Positions 61,104 to 64,000 of a DNA stretch of 64,000 nucleotides are shown one piece after another. Each line of letters starts with the position of its first letter. Position 1 is the stretch's first letter. The position numbers were made by a program, and so were the translations under genes. Below the pieces are notes generated by a model. The model did not search any database, was not told where the DNA came from, and saw only the letters and a list, made by a program, of their open reading frames with translations. The stretch comes from Sipunculus nudus (Eukaryota > Annelida > Sipuncula > Golfingiida > Sipunculidae). The stretch is from positions 53,347,386 to 53,411,385 of the forward strand of contig CM049322.1 of the NCBI GenBank assembly GCA_026874595.1. The letters are read 5' to 3'.

Positions 61104-63497
61104 ATCAAAGAAAAACGAAAGGAATTCCCAACACTTTGCATAACACCGCATAAGAAGAATACATATACACACACATTTATATAAGCACAGACTTTGAAAA
61201 AAAGGAAAAAGGTTATATATAGTCATATGGCAGACATGATGTGCCTGGAGTTAAATATTTATTTAAAAAAAAACCCTCTGTTAATGAACTAAGCAAATAA
61301 AATAAAATCAGGTACTGCTATTTGATGATGCTGATAATCCTGCACTCAAATATCCTGATCCAGCACTAAATGTTCCGTGTATAATTGTACTACTGTCAGT
61401 GTTGCACTTACACATTTATAAAATGCTTTAAATGATGTAGTGATTCAGGTTGGATAGATAATGATGAAAGATGTGTTATTGAAATTGAAAAAGAAATATT
61501 TAAAAACTTGTAAAATGTATTGTTGAACACAAATACTTAAGTGTTATACGATATTTTTGTTAATATTGCACTCAGATATTTGTCTCTAGCATCCTACGTT
61601 CAGTGTTGCATTATATTATTGATAATACTGCACTCAAACAGTTTGATCTGGCACTTGGCGTTCCATGTTATATGATACAGTGAATATCATTTATAGTAGA
61701 CAGCCAGGGGAACAGAAGATGTGTCCGTTAAGCGGGATTTTCCCCAGAGGGAACAGAGGGAAGATGTCCCATAAGGACATAATCATCCATGAAATACTAC
61801 ATATAGATGTATTTTTTATTCATAAGACTATAAAAATAAATTAGTAAACTCTTAGATACTGATAAGTATATTTCTGCATTGAACAACAGAAAACAAAGCA
61901 ATCACAATCAATTAGTAGAAGCTTAGATAATGATAATTAATTAATATTAACATTATACTCTTTATGATTTGGCGTACACCATTGTGATAATAACCGAATG
62001 TCCTGTGATCTAGGGTTGAGCACAGGACTCAGAGGTCTGGTTTTTTTTCATGGTCGAGTGAGCGCTCTGGAAGGCCATGTCCCTCCACCTTATATCTGAC
62101 TAAAATACATAGATTACTTTAGTCAAATGTCTGTTAATAAGTGTTATCTTTTACTCGACTGATTTACTATTACTTGCAATATCTTGGAGTTAAGTTTAAA
62201 TTTCTTTTATCGTTTATACGGGATATTGCTGATGCAGATACTCTCTTATGTGGAGGTAGAATATGCCTGCCTGTTGAAATGAAACAAATCAACAAGTGCC
62301 CCTGGTAGATGGCATGTCCAGTACATTCATTCAATATAGCAGCATGAGCACTGAACATAACACTTTTCAATAAAATTATCCTGAAATCTTATATGGTCTA
62401 GTCTTAACTGTTGTTGAGTTTGAATTAACATTGTTGCATGAACATGAAAAATGTAGACATGACTTAAAATTCACCGCAAAGTTTACCAATAATACTATAC
62501 ACATGGTCTTTCATATAAGGATAACCGCCATGTTCTAGATCTGCGAGTTTCTTTGAATCTTCCTTGCATCATACCAATAATTCATTGCAGGCTCATATAT
62601 ATTTAAGATCACATTACGTAAGCAGAGTTCATAGCGTTTATAAGCTGATATAGTGGTTAGAACTCCGCTTAGCAGTAGCCGAACCAACTTGAACACGATC
62701 ACCTCCCCCCCCCCCCCTTATATATTTCCAGACTGATACATTGTTTGTAGTTGTCATGGAAATGTATTATTTACTTATAACGATCATTCATTTATTTATG
62801 TAAATGAAATGTTACAAGTTTGAACATTAATCCAAGCTTTTACAAACATAATGGAAAACGCCTATGAGAATAGAAATCTTCCTTAGATCAAAGCGTCTGA
62901 TGGGACGCGTAAAATTTGTCGTTGTTTTGACCGAGTTGCTCTTGTAGCTTTAATGACCATATTTAAAGGACCAGTCAACTGTACAAACTCTATACTGACA
63001 AACACTCAAGATTCCAATTTTTCAAATTATTATATAATGGCACAATATTAATTGATATTAGGTCTATATGATCCGAAAATGAAAATTGAAAGCCCTGTCC
63101 CGTTTCTTCTAGGTTGTAAAGGGAAACCCCTACATCCTTCTCTTAGAGCTCCCCTCTAACGTTAGCCCTCGCCCCTATTTTATTCTGTAACATCACTGCT
63201 TGAAAACATATGAACTTGATGTTTTCAAACTAACTAGCCGCTTGCATTGTTTTGTATTGTATTGTACCAAAAGGAGTTACTGATTAAATGTTGTATTATA
63301 TAAACAATCCTTGTTTTTTTTTGTATGTCATCCTCTGGTTCGAGTGTGAACACCAAAGCTCAGACAAAAAGCAAATGTTGGGCTCGAGTGCTTGACAGTT
63401 AATACAAGGACTTGTAACTATAGCAGAGCTTAACAAAGGGAACATGCAAAATCATAAGGTGGGGGATTTTATGTCTTTTCTTTCTGGCAAGGGTAAA

Positions 63498-64000
63498 ATG
63501 AACCCCGAAGAATAATTAAAAATTTGTAACAAAAGCTCCAGTATCTGAATAAACAGTGCATTGATCACCATGATACTTTGCATTCTTTGCATTCATGTGG
63601 TGCGACCGAGGTGTGACGGATTGCACCTCAGGCGTGAGCTCGAGATGGTGAGATGTAAGATCGTTCAGGCCTATGGCCCCGCAAGGACAGCCTTTTGCGC
63701 AACAAAGGGGGCGTGGCCACACGCTTGAAACACAGATCGACAGAGTTATCAGAACGTGGCTGCAAATGATTCGTTTGGCTTATTTGAAGTTATTTCACAT
63801 TTCTTAAATATATATATATATATATATGAAAATTACCTGTTATATGTGTAATACAAAATAATATCACCATTATATAACCATACTGTTTGATAAAATCGGT
63901 TGGCGCACTAAATGTGCGGTTGGTAACAAAAGTAAAAAGTAGAACCTAGATTAAAACTCATGCGGCTATATATATATATATAAATTCACAACAGTCTGTT
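63498..64000. other. Right flank of the palindrome
   Basis: Single-copy in this window. No gene was recognised; the 68-residue frame at 63,516-63,722 has no recognisable motif. Short (TA)n runs lie near 63,810 and 63,970. Confidence 0.5.

Larger units (their letters stand above)
53384..63497. repeat. Right arm of the giant imperfect palindrome
   Basis: Reverse complement of the left arm. At 60,393 the sequence jumps from the complement of 47,755 to the complement of 31,395, with about 2 bp (GT) shared at the joint, as in end-joining. About 2.16 kb at 56,851-59,008 is absent from the left arm. A short non-homologous stretch lies at about 56,098-56,207. Homology ends at CTGGCAAGGGTAAA near 63,497, matching the complement of 28,268. 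Confidence 0.9.

Overview
The window looks like nuclear DNA from a marine bivalve mollusc or a close lophotrochozoan. It is A+T-rich and mostly non-coding, with many (TA)n, (GA)n, poly-C and poly-G runs. It carries two repeat types I associate with bivalve genomes: long AGGTCA-rich tandem repeats, and the AGCTCAGCTGACT hairpin repeat. The genes are split into short exons with GT-AG (once GC-AG) borders. There is no bacterial operon structure, no CRISPR array and no rRNA. I see no confident tRNA gene.

Layout. (1) Positions 1-25,852 are two direct copies of a segment of at least 11.6 kb: 1-9,338 and 14,205-25,852. The layout fits a larger tandem duplication whose junction lies near 9,338, inside an AGGTCA repeat. 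Each copy carries a foldback-like element with a nested 1.1 kb terminal-inverted-repeat (TIR) element, an AGGTCA repeat array, and a small two-exon candidate gene with a CRLC motif. The stretch 9,339-14,204 holds a last exon of an unrecognised nuclear-type protein (10,679-10,912) and a hAT-like element with a MITE nested in it. Copy 2 has 2.27 kb absent from copy 1 (20,454-22,719). (2) Positions 25,853-28,267 are single-copy DNA with a local 272-bp duplication. (3) Positions 28,268-63,497 form a very large imperfect palindrome. The left arm is 28,268-52,650, the spacer about 733 bp, and the right arm 53,384-63,497. The left arm contains 16.3 kb (about 31,395-47,755) that is missing from the right arm.

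Genes of the palindrome. On the minus strand the left arm encodes a candidate secreted protein. A signal-peptide exon (44,671-44,710, with a paralogous first exon at 48,155-48,194) is followed by one exon coding an ILEI/FAM3-type domain (40,237-40,749) and a terminal PAN/apple-like exon (30,678-31,009). Every junction is phase 1. The 9 kb intron before the PAN exon contains a 7 kb, 97-bp minisatellite with higher-order structure, and the intron after the first exon contains a truncated Ty3/Gypsy retrotransposon. On the plus strand the right arm keeps only the signal-peptide exon (59,945-59,984) and the PAN exon (60,780-61,042), because the ILEI exon lies in the missing 16.3 kb. Since all the junctions are phase 1, the two remaining exons still join in frame into a 100-residue secreted PAN-like protein. 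The palindrome thus holds a domain-shuffled gene pair, which I consider the most interesting content of the window.

Exon calls are predictions from splice motifs, phase and open frames. No transcript evidence was available. Domain names rest on pattern recognition, not on searches.
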